Part shown: one piece after another, positions 49,227-58,386 of the stretch
Numbering within the stretch: position 1 is the first letter of the stretch
Layout of the letters: every line of letters starts with the position of its first letter
The notes under the pieces: generated by a model
What the model was told of the DNA's origin: nothing
Databases searched by the model: none
What the model saw: the letters and a program-made list of their open reading frames with translations, nothing else
Assembly (NCBI RefSeq): GCF_000518605.1
Contig: NZ_KI912458.1
Span: forward strand, 458,729-522,728
Origin: Shewanella fidelis ATCC BAA-318
GTDB taxonomy: Bacteria > Pseudomonadota > Gammaproteobacteria > Enterobacterales > Shewanellaceae
Direction: 5' to 3'
Length of the DNA stretch: 64,000 bases
Translations under genes and position numbers: made by a program

Positions 49227-49964
49227 TTACTGCGCGTTTAATTGCTGACCATTTACCTCTTTTGAATCGTCACCCATCAAATACAGATAGGTCGCCATAA
49301 TCTCTTCAGGCGCTTTTAGGGTTTGTGGGTTTTCAGCTGGATAAGCATTAGCACGCATGCCAGTACGAGTCGCGCCTGGGTTAATGCTATTAACGCGAAT
49401 AACGCTGCCTTCATATTCGTGAGCTAGCGACTGCATCATGCCTTCAGTCGCAAACTTTGAAATGGCATACTCGCCCCAGTATGCACGGCCTTGGCGGCCA
49501 ACACTGCTTGAAGTAAATAGCAGTGATGCGCTTTCAGACTTACGCATGATAGGTAACATAGCTTTGGTCAGCATGATCTCAGCAACCAAGTTCACTTGGA
49601 GTACATCATTTACCGTGCTCATGGTAATGTGCTCGAACGGCCCTAATACGCCAAGCAAGCTAGCGTTGTGTAGTAGGCCATCAAGTTTACCGAACTGTTC
49701 GTCAATGGTTTCGGCCATGTCTTGGTAATTTTGTTCGGTAGCACCTTTCAAGTCGAGCGGCACAATAGCAGGTGTTGGGTAGCCGGCTTGCTCAATTAGG
49801 TCATAAACTGCTTCTAGTTTTTTTACTGTTTTGCCTAATAAGATCACCGTGGCGCCATGTTTCGCAAATGCTATCGCGGCTGCTTTACCTATGCCGTCGC
49901 CAGCACCGGTTACCAAGATAGTCTTGTTTTTTAGTAAATCTTTTGCTGCTTGATATTCCAACAT
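49227..49964 (-). CDS. yciK: YciK short-chain dehydrogenase
   Basis: 245 residues. The NAD(P) loop is ILVTGAGDGIGKAAAIAFAKHG; LLHNASLLGVLGP replaces the usual NNAG; the catalytic Tyr and Lys are in YWGEYAISKFA with Ser in LFTSSSVGRQGR. This combination is typical of YciK. The substrate is unknown. In E. coli btuR lies between rluB and yciK; here it does not. Confidence 0.93.
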   Translation of the reverse strand: MLEYQAAKDLLKNKTILVTGAGDGIGKAAAIAFAKHGATVILLGKTVKKLEAVYDLIEQAGYPTPAIVPLDLKGATEQNYQDMAETIDEQFGKLDGLLHNASLLGVLGPFEHITMSTVNDVLQVNLVAEIMLTKAMLPIMRKSESASLLFTSSSVGRQGRAYWGEYAISKFATEGMMQSLAHEYEGSVIRVNSINPGATRTGMRANAYPAENPQTLKAPEEIMATYLYLMGDDSKEVNGQQLNAQ

Positions 49965-50225
49965 GAGTTAATACTTCCTCAGAGCTCAAACGCCCGTCAC
50001 TTCTAGAATCGCTGATATGTTAAACAGCTGTTTTAAACAAACGATTAATTTTTATGCGTTCAATTCACACTTGGTTGTGACAAAAATGTAGCTAAGTCAA
50101 TAATTTTACGTTAACTTGAACTTAGCTAAGGACTAACAATAAGTCCTATTGGTATACATTGTTGACTATTGTGACCAATTTCTTAGAGAAAACAAAACTA
50201 TTACAACAAGATTTGGGGAAAAAAG

Positions 50226-52712
50226 ATGAAAAAACTCTTTTTGGGCGTAGCAATCACCTCAGCACTGGGGCTTACAGCCTGTAGTGAAGACAGTTATAAC
50301 GAGTTAGTAGACAAAACCGAGCCGCTGGTGCCACAGTCCGTTTTTGTCTTTGATCCTGCAAATGCTGAACTGCCTTTACCAAATGACTTATTGTTTAATG
50401 GTACAACTGACGGCACATTGGCTATTCCGGGAGAAGAGTCTGGTGATTATGTTGATCCGCAAATTGCTTTAGGTGCATTAGATGGTTGGTCACTGACATC
50501 ACCAATTACCATTGATGTTGTACCTGCAACCGATAATGATGGCACTGTGTTAACGATTGACGCCGCGTCAGTTGCACAACCGGGTGCGGTACGTGTATTT
50601 GAGGCAACAGTAGGTGGAGCGCTTTCATCTGATCCTGAGTGTAGCGATGCGCCTTCAGTGTCGGCATGTAAAGTCGGTGCTGAACTGCAATTTGGTGTCG
50701 ACTATATCTCGCAAGCGTCAGGCAACAAAGTGGCGATTATTCCACTCAAGCCGCTTAAAGCCGGTCAGTCTTATATCTACGCGACCACGACACTTATTCA
50801 AGATTCTGCTGGCCGCTCAATTGCGCCATCAGCGACTTACACTTTATTAAAGCTTGATATTGAAACTAAGCCATTAGAAACACCTGATCAGTTATTTTTA
50901 CAAACGCTAGTAAACAGCTATGAAAAAGGCATGGCTGCAGCTGGTGGCCCAAGCGTAGAAGAGGTGACTTATTCAGGCTTATTTACCACTCAGTCTGTAG
51001 CAGATGTGTATGAAACCACTAAATTATTGATGGTTGACCCAACAGACGGTAACCCTTACGCACCTAAGCTAACAGCAATGCCTACACCACTCGGTGTGAC
51101 AGTTGCACAAGCAGCAGGCCTAACGCCAGCAGACGGCTTAGCTTATGTGGTATCTGATTTAGCTGATGTATATGCAGCTGAGATTCAAATTCCAATTTAT
51201 GGCGATTGTTCATCTACAGCTTGTTTGGACGCTAATCTAAACCCATTGATTAATGGCCACTGGAAAGCACAAGGCGATAGCCCGGTTTCGGTATTACTCG
51301 CGCTAGAGTCAGGTACATTAAGCCAAGCTAATTACGCAGGCCAAGCAATGGCTTATGGTATTGATCCTGCTGCAGGCATTGCTAATCCTGCATTACTTGC
51401 TGGTAAGGCATGGTTACTTGATGACGGTACCCCAGCAGATACCACTAAACACTTAACTAAATTTAACCCAATTCCAGCCATCAAAGGCTATGAGAAGGTA
51501 GCGATTCAAATTACCTTACCAAACGCGGTTAAGTTAGCTGGTTTTTATCAACAGCAAGGTCTGCCATTTACGCCACCAACTAATGGTTGGCCAACAACAG
51601 TCGCTATGCATGGCTTAGGCGGCGGTAAAGAGATGGCGCTAGCATATGCTGGTACTTATGCCGCTTCTGGTATTGCGACGATTGCGATTGATATGCCATT
51701 GCACGGCGCGCGTTCATTTGATGCTGACGGCGATGGTATCTACGAAGTGTCAGCAACAGACCCAAGTTATGGGGCAGTTGTTGGTACGCCAGATGCGTTT
51801 AAAAACGGTAACCCGCTAGCCTTTGTTAATATTGGTAGCACGTTAACCGTACGTGATAATTTCCGCCAAGCAACGGTAGATCATCTTGCTCTACGTGCAG
51901 CGCTAACGGGTCTATACATGGGGATTGCCCAAGCAGGTGGTCAGCAAATTTTCGATATTAGCCAAATTAGTGCACAAGGCTTAAGTTTAGGCGGTATTGT
52001 TGGTTCAACATTCGCTAACTACGCTGCAACAGGACTACGCGACCCAGCGAGTGGCACTGAGCTGCCAAATGCTTATGGCTTGAATGCGGCGTCACTGGTT
52101 GCTCCTGCAGGCGGCTTAGCTGGTGCCTTTGCAGGCTCGCCAACATTTGGTCCAGTATTGTTTGATACGATTGTTGCTACAGAGGACTTCCAAGCCTTGG
52201 TTGATGAAGCCAACGTAAATGGTGCTGAGCCTGGTAGTGATGAGTACAATGCTATTGTGGCTGCAGTATATGCTGAGTTTATCCCAACCTTTGCATTTGC
52301 AGTACAAACAGCATTTGATAGTGCCGATCCAATTAACCACGCTGTATCGCTTGCTAGCACTCAACTACCAGTTCACTTAATTGAAGTTGTAGGTGATGCT
52401 ACCAACAAGCCTGACCAAGTATTACCAAATACAGTAGAAGGCTTCCCGTTATCAGGTACAGAGCCGTTGATTGCCAACCTTGGCCTTAAGTGTGTTTCAG
52501 CTACAGAAGCTGGCTCAGGGGCTGTGCGCTTTAGTAAAGGTCACCACAGCTCAATTGTTAGCCCAGATGAAATTGATGGGGTAACAGACGGTAAAGCGGC
52601 ACAAGCTACAGTTGAAATGCAGCAACAGGTTGCCGCATTTGCGCTAACAGCTGGTAAAGGCTCTGCAACTATCTTAGTGCAAGATAGCTCAGTGTTACAA
52701 AGCTGCCCATAG
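50226..52712 (+). CDS. Large lipase-like lipoprotein (VolA / Pla-1/cef type)
   Basis: 828 residues. A lipoprotein signal ends GLTAC with the lipidated Cys near residue 19. The N-terminal third (FDPANAELPLPNDLLFNGTTDGTL) matches the N-terminal domain of virulence-factor-type lipases; the C-terminal hydrolase has TVAMHGLGGGKEMALAYAG, a nucleophile elbow AQGLSLGGIVGS, and a late GHHSSI with a likely catalytic His. Vibrio VolA is a surface lysophospholipase, so this protein probably frees fatty acids from lysophospholipids at the outer membrane; this is inference. A GGGGAAAAA ribosome site precedes the ATG. Confidence 0.85.
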   Translation: MKKLFLGVAITSALGLTACSEDSYNELVDKTEPLVPQSVFVFDPANAELPLPNDLLFNGTTDGTLAIPGEESGDYVDPQIALGALDGWSLTSPITIDVVPATDNDGTVLTIDAASVAQPGAVRVFEATVGGALSSDPECSDAPSVSACKVGAELQFGVDYISQASGNKVAIIPLKPLKAGQSYIYATTTLIQDSAGRSIAPSATYTLLKLDIETKPLETPDQLFLQTLVNSYEKGMAAAGGPSVEEVTYSGLFTTQSVADVYETTKLLMVDPTDGNPYAPKLTAMPTPLGVTVAQAAGLTPADGLAYVVSDLADVYAAEIQIPIYGDCSSTACLDANLNPLINGHWKAQGDSPVSVLLALESGTLSQANYAGQAMAYGIDPAAGIANPALLAGKAWLLDDGTPADTTKHLTKFNPIPAIKGYEKVAIQITLPNAVKLAGFYQQQGLPFTPPTNGWPTTVAMHGLGGGKEMALAYAGTYAASGIATIAIDMPLHGARSFDADGDGIYEVSATDPSYGAVVGTPDAFKNGNPLAFVNIGSTLTVRDNFRQATVDHLALRAALTGLYMGIAQAGGQQIFDISQISAQGLSLGGIVGSTFANYAATGLRDPASGTELPNAYGLNAASLVAPAGGLAGAFAGSPTFGPVLFDTIVATEDFQALVDEANVNGAEPGSDEYNAIVAAVYAEFIPTFAFAVQTAFDSADPINHAVSLASTQLPVHLIEVVGDATNKPDQVLPNTVEGFPLSGTEPLIANLGLKCVSATEAGSGAVRFSKGHHSSIVSPDEIDGVTDGKAAQATVEMQQQVAAFALTAGKGSATILVQDSSVLQSCP

Positions 52713-52744
52713 GCAAAACACGTCTATTTTCGATAGTTTTTGTA

Positions 52745-52777
52745 CAAAAAAAGACCCAGCGAAAGCTGGGTTTTTTA
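52745..52777 (+). terminator. Terminator after the lipase-like gene
   Basis: CCCAGC GAAA GCTGGG: a GNRA-loop hairpin with A run before and T run after. Confidence 0.93.
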
Positions 52778-52855
52778 TTGGCGTGTTTTATTGCCAAATA
52801 GGCTGCTAGAATAGGCGCCAATTGAAGAGATTATCAGTTTAAGCTGGAGAGTATT

Positions 52856-53884
52856 TTGGAATTTCTGTACGAGTACGGTTTGTTTTTAGCGAAGGCGGTG
52901 ACAATCGTTGTAGCGATCCTAGCAGTAGTGATTGTGGTACTGGCTTCAACAATCAAGCATAAAACCGAAAAAGGTGAGCTTAAGCTGACCAACCTAAGTG
53001 ATAAGCTAACATCACTAAAGCATGATTTAAAAGAAGAGCTAATGTCGAAAAAAGCTTTTAAAGCTTATGAAAAGCAATTAAAAGCTGACGAAAAAGCGAA
53101 AGAGAAAGAGCAAAAAGACAAGGTTGAAGAAACAGAGCCTAAAGTCTTTGTTGTCGATTTTAAAGGCAGCATCGACGCAGGTGAGGTGGCATCACTACGT
53201 GAAGAGATCAGCGCAATTTTAGCTATAGCTGAAAAGGGCGACGAAGTGATTGTTAATGTTGAAAGTGGCGGCGGTATGGTTCATGGCTATGGTCTTGCAT
53301 CAAGCCAGCTAGACCGTTTAAGACAAGCTGAGATCCCATTGAGCATTTGTGTCGACAAAGTTGCTGCCAGTGGCGGTTACATGATGGCATGTGTGGCAAA
53401 CAAGATTTACTCAGCACCTTTCGCCATCGTTGGTTCTATTGGCGTAGTGGCACAGGTGCCAAACTTTAATCGTCTGCTTAAAAAGCACGATATTGATTAC
53501 GAACAGCACACTGCAGGTGATTTTAAGCGCACCCTAACTATTTTTGGTGAGAACACCGACGAAGGCCGTGAAAAGTTCCAGCAAGAGCTTGAAGAAACTC
53601 ACGTGCTATTTAAGGCGTTTATCGCAAAGTATCGCCCAGAGCTAGATCTTGAAAAGGTGGCAACAGGTGAGCATTGGTATGGTCAGCAAGCAATTGAGCT
53701 TGGTTTAGTTGATGAAATCGCAACCAGCGATGATGTGATTATGAAACTTGCCAGCGAACGCACTGTGATTAAAGTTAGCTACCAGCTTAAAAAGAAGCTA
53801 TCAGATAAAATTGCCCACGGTGCATCTTTATCGTTTAACGCGATATTTGATAAGTTTGCCGAGAAAAACCAGCCACTTAAATAA
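52856..53884 (+). CDS. sohB: Signal-peptide-peptidase-like protease SohB
   Basis: 342 residues with a TTG start (GGAG 6 bases upstream at 52846-52849). One N-terminal membrane helix (AVTIVVAILAVVIVVLAST), a charged coiled stretch, then the S49 peptidase: VAASGGYMMACVANKIYSAP with the catalytic Ser, then IVGSIGVVAQVPNFNRLLKK; the catalytic Lys lies in the later FKRTLTIFGENTDEGR region. It is an inner-membrane protease facing the periplasm. It sits near yciK as in E. coli. Confidence 0.94.
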   Translation: MEFLYEYGLFLAKAVTIVVAILAVVIVVLASTIKHKTEKGELKLTNLSDKLTSLKHDLKEELMSKKAFKAYEKQLKADEKAKEKEQKDKVEETEPKVFVVDFKGSIDAGEVASLREEISAILAIAEKGDEVIVNVESGGGMVHGYGLASSQLDRLRQAEIPLSICVDKVAASGGYMMACVANKIYSAPFAIVGSIGVVAQVPNFNRLLKKHDIDYEQHTAGDFKRTLTIFGENTDEGREKFQQELEETHVLFKAFIAKYRPELDLEKVATGEHWYGQQAIELGLVDEIATSDDVIMKLASERTVIKVSYQLKKKLSDKIAHGASLSFNAIFDKFAEKNQPLK

Positions 53885-53935
53885 TTAAGACAGGGTTTTA
53901 GCAAACGAGTTTGACAACATTTGTGTTAAAAATAT

Positions 53936-53961
53936 AAAACCTGCTTAGTGCAGGTTTTTTT
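53936..53961. terminator. Terminator after sohB
   Basis: AAACCTGC / GCAGGTTT stem with a T run on the plus strand. Confidence 0.88.
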
Positions 53962-53999
53962 ATGGGTAACGAGATTAGAAAAAGTATGCGGAGCAATTA

Positions 54000-54428
54000 C
54001 TACTGGTTACTATTTCCTTTCATAGGTCCAGAGTGAGGCAACAAATTACCGCCTGACTCAGAGTCTTTGAGTAACCGTTTTCTCAGCTCTCTAAGTTCGT
54101 AAAAAAAGTCTTTCTCATCATTGGTAAGCTTACTCTTACTATAATCAAGAAAGTATTTTCCGTGTTTGATGTCATACTTAGTCACTGCAGAGTGTTCTGA
54201 GTTAGCAATAAACAGTTTGTATTCCTTAAACTCTGCATCAAAACACTCATCTTTTTTGGCATATGGGCAATTTTTATTGTATGAAAACTTAGCTGTTATT
54301 ATGCTATCCATTTGACTATCAGAACAGTTTTCACAATATTCGATAAATGCTTCAGCAGCATAAGTAGAACTTGAACCAACAAAAGCAGGAAGCGCTAATA
54401 GTGCCAATAAAGGTACTTTTTTAAACAT
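54000..54428 (-). CDS. Hypothetical exported protein with four conserved-looking Cys
   Basis: 142 residues from the ATG that gives MFKKVPLLALLALPAFVGSS, a clear signal peptide; the frame continues to 54473 without need. The mature protein has a CENC pair and a C-x6-C pair (CPYAKKDEC), so two disulphides are plausible. The rest is charged, with a helical C-terminus and a Gly/Pro/Asn-rich tail. The family is not recognised. It is the last gene on the accessory side of the sohB junction and could be part of the cassette cluster. Confidence 0.65.
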   Translation of the reverse strand: MFKKVPLLALLALPAFVGSSSTYAAEAFIEYCENCSDSQMDSIITAKFSYNKNCPYAKKDECFDAEFKEYKLFIANSEHSAVTKYDIKHGKYFLDYSKSKLTNDEKDFFYELRELRKRLLKDSESGGNLLPHSGPMKGNSNQ

Positions 54429-54699
54429 ATTATACGTCCAATGTAATTGTTTAATTTTAAGATGATTAATCACTAGCTAATCAAGATTAATCAATAACAT
54501 AACAAGGTTACTTTTCACTTATCAATAGCTAGCCTTGATTGCTGTGAATTAAGCAGATAATCAATCATCTAATGATAAGAAAATCTGGCTCGAATAACTG
54601 TTTTATGGGGAGGATTGTTTACTTAGCCAATAAGTCTGAGTAAACGGTATTATTTACATTATTATCGTCCAAAGCTGTTGTTGACGCCTTAGTCTGTTG

Positions 54700-55230
54700 T
54701 TAAATGTTCGTTTTTGAATAAACGGCTGTGCTGCTTAATTCACCTGACGGTAATCTTCGGTCATTACGTAGGACTCCTTCTAGGACATATCCGCAACGCT
54801 CTGCTACAGTTCGGCTTTTTAAGTTATGCTCTGCAGCTTTAATTTCAACTCGGTTTGCACCAAGTTCGTTAAATGCATATGTCTCTAATGCGCTAACAGC
54901 TTCAGAAACGAAGCCGTTACCTACACTGGAACTACGTAGCCAATAACCAATTTCAAAGTAGGGTACAGTTTTATCGCGGATGATTAGCCCTATTGCGCCA
55001 AGTAAGCGTCCAGTACTTTTTTCTATGATTGAATAGCGTAACTCACCTTCAAACTTCTCATAGTTCTCGATAGCTTGCTGTGTATTTTCGATTGATTCAG
55101 TTTCTGTTAATGCAAACGGAACCCAAGGAAGATAGACACTTAGTTCATCTTGGCTTTCCTGAATAGCTTCAAGCATTAAAGGCTGATAGTCCATTGAAGG
55201 AGGTAGCAGTTTAAGTCTAGCTGTTTCCAT
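54700..55230 (-). CDS. RimJ/RimL-type GNAT acetyltransferase
   Basis: 176 residues. METARLKLLPPSMDYQPLML is the usual start of the RimJ/L group; the acetyl-CoA region is EIGYWLRSSSVGNGFVSEAV, and ANRVEIKAAEHNLKSRTVAE is the conserved loop before the last strand. It may acetylate ribosomal proteins or an antibiotic or metabolite; cassette context favours an adaptive role, by inference only. The stop codon lies inside an ATTTAAC sequence that fits the attC core RYYYAAC. Confidence 0.87.
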   Translation of the reverse strand: METARLKLLPPSMDYQPLMLEAIQESQDELSVYLPWVPFALTETESIENTQQAIENYEKFEGELRYSIIEKSTGRLLGAIGLIIRDKTVPYFEIGYWLRSSSVGNGFVSEAVSALETYAFNELGANRVEIKAAEHNLKSRTVAERCGYVLEGVLRNDRRLPSGELSSTAVYSKTNI

Positions 55231-55273
55231 ATACTTACATCCAATAAAGCCTTATTACGCTGGGTTAAGTGGT

Positions 55274-55368
55274 GAGCAATACAATCAAATTTGCTTAAAT
55301 CACTGTGACATAGGCTATTAGCTTAAGATAAGCTAAATTCCAAGCCTTGAGAATCCATCTTAAACGCA
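55274..55368 (-). repeat. Weak attC-like palindrome between the ClbS-like and GNAT genes
   Basis: Arms AATTTGCTTA (55288-55297) and TAAGCTAAATT (55329-55339) pair with one unpaired base. Outer boxes are poorly conserved. This is the least convincing of the series. Confidence 0.3.
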
Positions 55369-55881
55369 TTATGGTTTGAATTCTCTGTTGAAACGTCTAA
55401 CTTTTGTACGCATGTTCTTCATCGGTGATGATGTATTAAACTGAATCATACGCCCCAAAGTCCATTGCTCATACCACGCGACGCCATATAACTCATGGTC
55501 ACTTAAGCTTGAAATAAGTAAAAGTATCTCGTTAACCGTAGTCTCAAATTCAATAAGCAAATCATCGTATTGCCACTCACGGTATTCTTCGTGGAAGCTT
55601 TCAGCGAGTAAGCCCAATTGGTTCCATTTATAACCCGTTTCCGGAAAATCTACTCGTTGATTTTGGGATTTTAGCCGATGCCATTTTAGTACTAGCTTGC
55701 CCCAACCAATTAGATAAGCCAGCGTATCACTCACGCTAATGAGTGTACCTTTGATGTTTCCCTCCACGCCTGATATACGAACGTTACTTTCTGGAGTCGA
55801 ACGATAGTCAGCCATAAGTTTCGCAAATATCGAGTTTATAGCTAGCTCCAGTTCATCCTTATTTTTGGGTATAGAAGACAT
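55369..55881 (-). CDS. ClbS/DfsB-family protein
   Basis: 170 residues from the ATG at 55881, which has GGAGG 6 bases upstream; the frame continues to 55899 but lacks that support. SIPKNKDELELAINSIFAKL, the GTLISVSDTLAYLIGWGKLV helix and the late MIQFNTSSPMKNMRTKVRRF match the four-helix ClbS/DfsB (DinB-like) family. ClbS protects against the genotoxin colibactin by inactivating it; most homologues have unknown targets. Confidence 0.85.
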   Translation of the reverse strand: MSSIPKNKDELELAINSIFAKLMADYRSTPESNVRISGVEGNIKGTLISVSDTLAYLIGWGKLVLKWHRLKSQNQRVDFPETGYKWNQLGLLAESFHEEYREWQYDDLLIEFETTVNEILLLISSLSDHELYGVAWYEQWTLGRMIQFNTSSPMKNMRTKVRRFNREFKP

Positions 55882-55897
55882 ATTGACCTCCATTAAC

Positions 55898-55984
55898 ATA
55901 ACGCCTTAATAACAGGGGAAGTATTAATTGGCTAAAATTATGCTGCGAACTGCAAAGCAGCCAACTGTTACATGTGCTTGTTGA
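55898..55984 (-). repeat. attC-like site between the serine hydrolase and ClbS-like genes
   Basis: On the minus strand, TCAACAAGCAC near 55974-55984 and AAGGCGTTAT near 55898-55907 form the outer boxes. Inner arms TTGGCT (55928-55933) and AGCCAA (55959-55964) enclose a small hairpin GCTGC/GCAGC. Confidence 0.55.
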
Positions 55985-56020
55985 TTTTCTTGTTTGTTGG
56001 CTTTTACGCCAGTTTTTTAG

Positions 56021-57529
56021 TTATACCTTGTTAAAGTTTTCTCCGAAAAGCGATAAGCCTTTAACTTCACCATCTTTTAATTTATATGTTAATACTTTGC
56101 CTCCTTCATTCATTTCAGAGAACTCGATCCGCATTGTATCCAACTTAGTATAAGCTGTTGCTATTGTACTAATTTCACCTAATCTTACTTCAAAAGCACC
56201 AGACTTAAGCAGCTTAATATTTAATTGCCCCCAAAGAGGATGATGAAATACTCCAACATATTTTTGTTTATCGAGGCTAAGTTGCATAACTCTAGATGAT
56301 GCTTTTTTTGCCTTTATATCATTCCATTTTTTAATGTTTGCTTTTTCTTCAGAAACTATTTTTCGCATCGCTAAAATATGCTCTTCTGCCTTTATATTGG
56401 CATCACCATTATCAAGTAAAATACTATAAGCTATGTCACTTACAGCATTCGTTAAATATTGACTAATTTGACTTTCATTATTCAATACCACTAAACCAAT
56501 ATTATGCTCAGGAATAAAAGAACTGTGGGTATGAGTACCAGAAACCCCACCAAAATGATGAAGCATTCTACTTCCTTTGTATGGGCCTATTTGCCAGCCC
56601 CACGCATAACCAGTGCGTTTAAAATCAAGAAAACTCGCATTGTGTGATACTAATTGTTGGTGAGATTTTTTAATTACTTCAGCAGGGAACACTTGTTTGC
56701 CATTTACTTTTCCCTGATTGAGTTGCGCGATTAAAAATAGTCCGAGATCAGCCGCCGTTGCAATTGTTCCCCCAGCTGCATGCATAGTTATATCGCTTTT
56801 TTCAAATGGTAAAATTGTTGTAGGATCGTTACCTGTTAATCCATAAGGACGAGCTACCTCAATACTTTTTTTAGCGGCATCACTCATGTAGGAACTAGTA
56901 TTATTCATGCCAAGTGGTTGATAAATTGTCTCTGATAATATCTTTTGCCAGCCTTGCGAGTAAAAGTCATCAACCCAAATACTGGCAATATTAAAGCCAA
57001 GATTAGTATATTCGAATTTCCCCAAAGGGTTTCTTTGATTTTTAACCGATGCACTTAAAAGCCTGTGACGCTGTTTAAGATTATGGTTGCCCGTGAAAGC
57101 TAAAGTATTTAAAAGTGCATCATTCTCTATGCCTGAAGAGCATGACATTAAGTGCTTTAATTGAATTTTGTCGGCATCAAATTTCAGAAAGTCTTGCTTA
57201 GGGAACATTTCAGCCATTGAAGTGCTGTCTTTAATATCTCCATTGTGTTCCAACAGTAAAGTAGACAAAGCGAACATAGGTTTTGTAATTGAGGCAATAT
57301 AGAATGCTGTTTCAGCTGTTACTTGCTTGTTTTCTTTGATGTTAGCGTAACCAAAATACCCTTCATAAACAATTTTCCCTTCTTTAACAACAGCAATAGC
57401 GGTGCCAGAAGGCAAGCCTACTTCCTTTTTCGCTGCGTTTACATATTTATCTATGGCAGAGAAATCATCCATCGCATAAGAGCTACTTGCCCAGATAGAC
57501 AACGATACTAGAAGGGGGAAAACTTTCAT
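56021..57529 (-). CDS. Serine beta-lactamase-fold hydrolase (class C / PBP-like)
   Basis: 502 residues with a signal peptide ending SSYA near residue 19. The SxxK motif is in YIASITKPMFAL near residue 85, the YxN motif in EYTNLGFNIASI, and HHFGGVSGTHTHS replaces the KTG box. The C-terminal 130 residues form an added beta domain. It is longer than true AmpC enzymes (about 380), so an esterase or D-amino-acid peptidase is as likely as a beta-lactamase. AAGGA lies 8 bases before the ATG. It is large for a cassette gene. Confidence 0.87.
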   Translation of the reverse strand: MKVFPLLVSLSIWASSSYAMDDFSAIDKYVNAAKKEVGLPSGTAIAVVKEGKIVYEGYFGYANIKENKQVTAETAFYIASITKPMFALSTLLLEHNGDIKDSTSMAEMFPKQDFLKFDADKIQLKHLMSCSSGIENDALLNTLAFTGNHNLKQRHRLLSASVKNQRNPLGKFEYTNLGFNIASIWVDDFYSQGWQKILSETIYQPLGMNNTSSYMSDAAKKSIEVARPYGLTGNDPTTILPFEKSDITMHAAGGTIATAADLGLFLIAQLNQGKVNGKQVFPAEVIKKSHQQLVSHNASFLDFKRTGYAWGWQIGPYKGSRMLHHFGGVSGTHTHSSFIPEHNIGLVVLNNESQISQYLTNAVSDIAYSILLDNGDANIKAEEHILAMRKIVSEEKANIKKWNDIKAKKASSRVMQLSLDKQKYVGVFHHPLWGQLNIKLLKSGAFEVRLGEISTIATAYTKLDTMRIEFSEMNEGGKVLTYKLKDGEVKGLSLFGENFNKV

Positions 57530-57593
57530 TATTTAAGTCCTTTTAAAAATTAATCTTGCTATTTAGGCTTTGCCGATTGAAGACATCGGTAAG

Positions 57594-57763
57594 CTAACCA
57601 ACGCCCATATAAAGGCGAGCGTTAGCGAGTCCAGCCCATGTTTTTTGCGGGCGATAAGCAATTCAGAATAAGAATACGAATACGAACAAAAGTTTGGTTT
57701 ATAGTCCATTATGATGAGTTCTCCCTGAATAGATAACGCTCACGCCTACCCGTGCTTGTTAAC
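57594..57763 (-). repeat. Long attC-like site after the second GNAT gene
   Basis: Inner arms GGCGAGCGTT (57614-57623) and AACGCTCACGCC (57735-57746) pair with extra bases on one side only, as attC arms do. Outer boxes are TAACCAACGCCC (57595-57606) and GTGCTTGTTAAC (57752-57763). The loop of about 110 bases carries short AT-rich direct repeats. Confidence 0.5.
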
Positions 57764-57774
57764 TGAGTGACGTA

Positions 57775-58275
57775 TCATTCATATCGGTTTATTACGAAAC
57801 CATCTTTTTCATACGTATCTGTATGGCAAAAGCCGAGCTTTAATAGCAGCCTATTTGAAGCTAGGTTTTCTTCTACGACTTCACCTATAATTTTTTTGAG
57901 GCCCAGAACTTCACGAGCGTAAGTAAGAACTGCGCCCACAGCTTCAGTCCCAAGACCCTGTCCCCAGTACTTGGGTAACATACGGTAACCTATGTCAGGG
58001 CAACCAAGTTCTGGCTCATATTTAACACCACAGAAACCTATTACCTTTTTGTCATCCTTGTGGACAAGGGCGTAGCGGGCATAACCATACCTTTTGTATT
58101 CTGCCAGCCATACGTTTTTGATTATATTTTCAGCATCTGTTTTACTTTTTATGACACCGGCGTCTCCAGTGAACTGCATAACAGCTGAGCAAGTAGAGAA
58201 CTCATAAACAGCATCAACGTCCTCCAATGTGAATTGTCGCATCTGAAGGCGATTTGTTTCGATAAGAATTGTGAT
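57775..58275 (-). CDS. GNAT acetyltransferase lacking a canonical start codon in the expected place
   Basis: From the first ATG (58242) 155 residues are read. Upstream in the same frame come TILIETNRLQ and then MRQFTLEDVDAVYEF, which is the standard start of this acetyltransferase group. A ribosome site AAAGG (58283-58287) lies 7 bases before an ATC codon at 58273-58275, just where an ATG would be expected. Either ATC is used, or a mutation has removed the start and translation begins later. The acetyl-CoA region (DIGYRMLPKYWGQGLGTEAV) is intact. It is a cassette-cluster gene; its substrate is unknown. Confidence 0.75.
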   Translation of the reverse strand: MTILIETNRLQMRQFTLEDVDAVYEFSTCSAVMQFTGDAGVIKSKTDAENIIKNVWLAEYKRYGYARYALVHKDDKKVIGFCGVKYEPELGCPDIGYRMLPKYWGQGLGTEAVGAVLTYAREVLGLKKIIGEVVEENLASNRLLLKLGFCHTDTYEKDGFVINRYE

Positions 58276-58294
58276 ATTGATACCTTTAGTTCTG

Positions 58295-58386
58295 TTAACG
58301 CCCCTTTAACGGGCAAATACAGGTTGGCTATAACCCGAAGGAAAGGAGCCACCTGTATTTATCCTGTTGAAGCGCTTATTATGTTG
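58295..58386 (-). repeat. attC site between the small membrane gene and the GNAT
   Basis: This is the best attC candidate. Arms AAATACAGGTTGGCT (58315-58329) and AGCCACCTGTATTT (58347-58360) pair over 14 bases with one extra T (an extrahelical base). On the minus strand it ends AAAGGGGCGTTA, very like Vibrio-type repeats. It begins directly after the stop codon of the upstream gene. Confidence 0.75.

Noticed and set aside
54430..54699. Further attC site after the 54700 GNAT gene
   Set aside because: An ATTTAAC core overlaps the stop codon, but no matching GTTRRRY partner or arms were found before the next gene.
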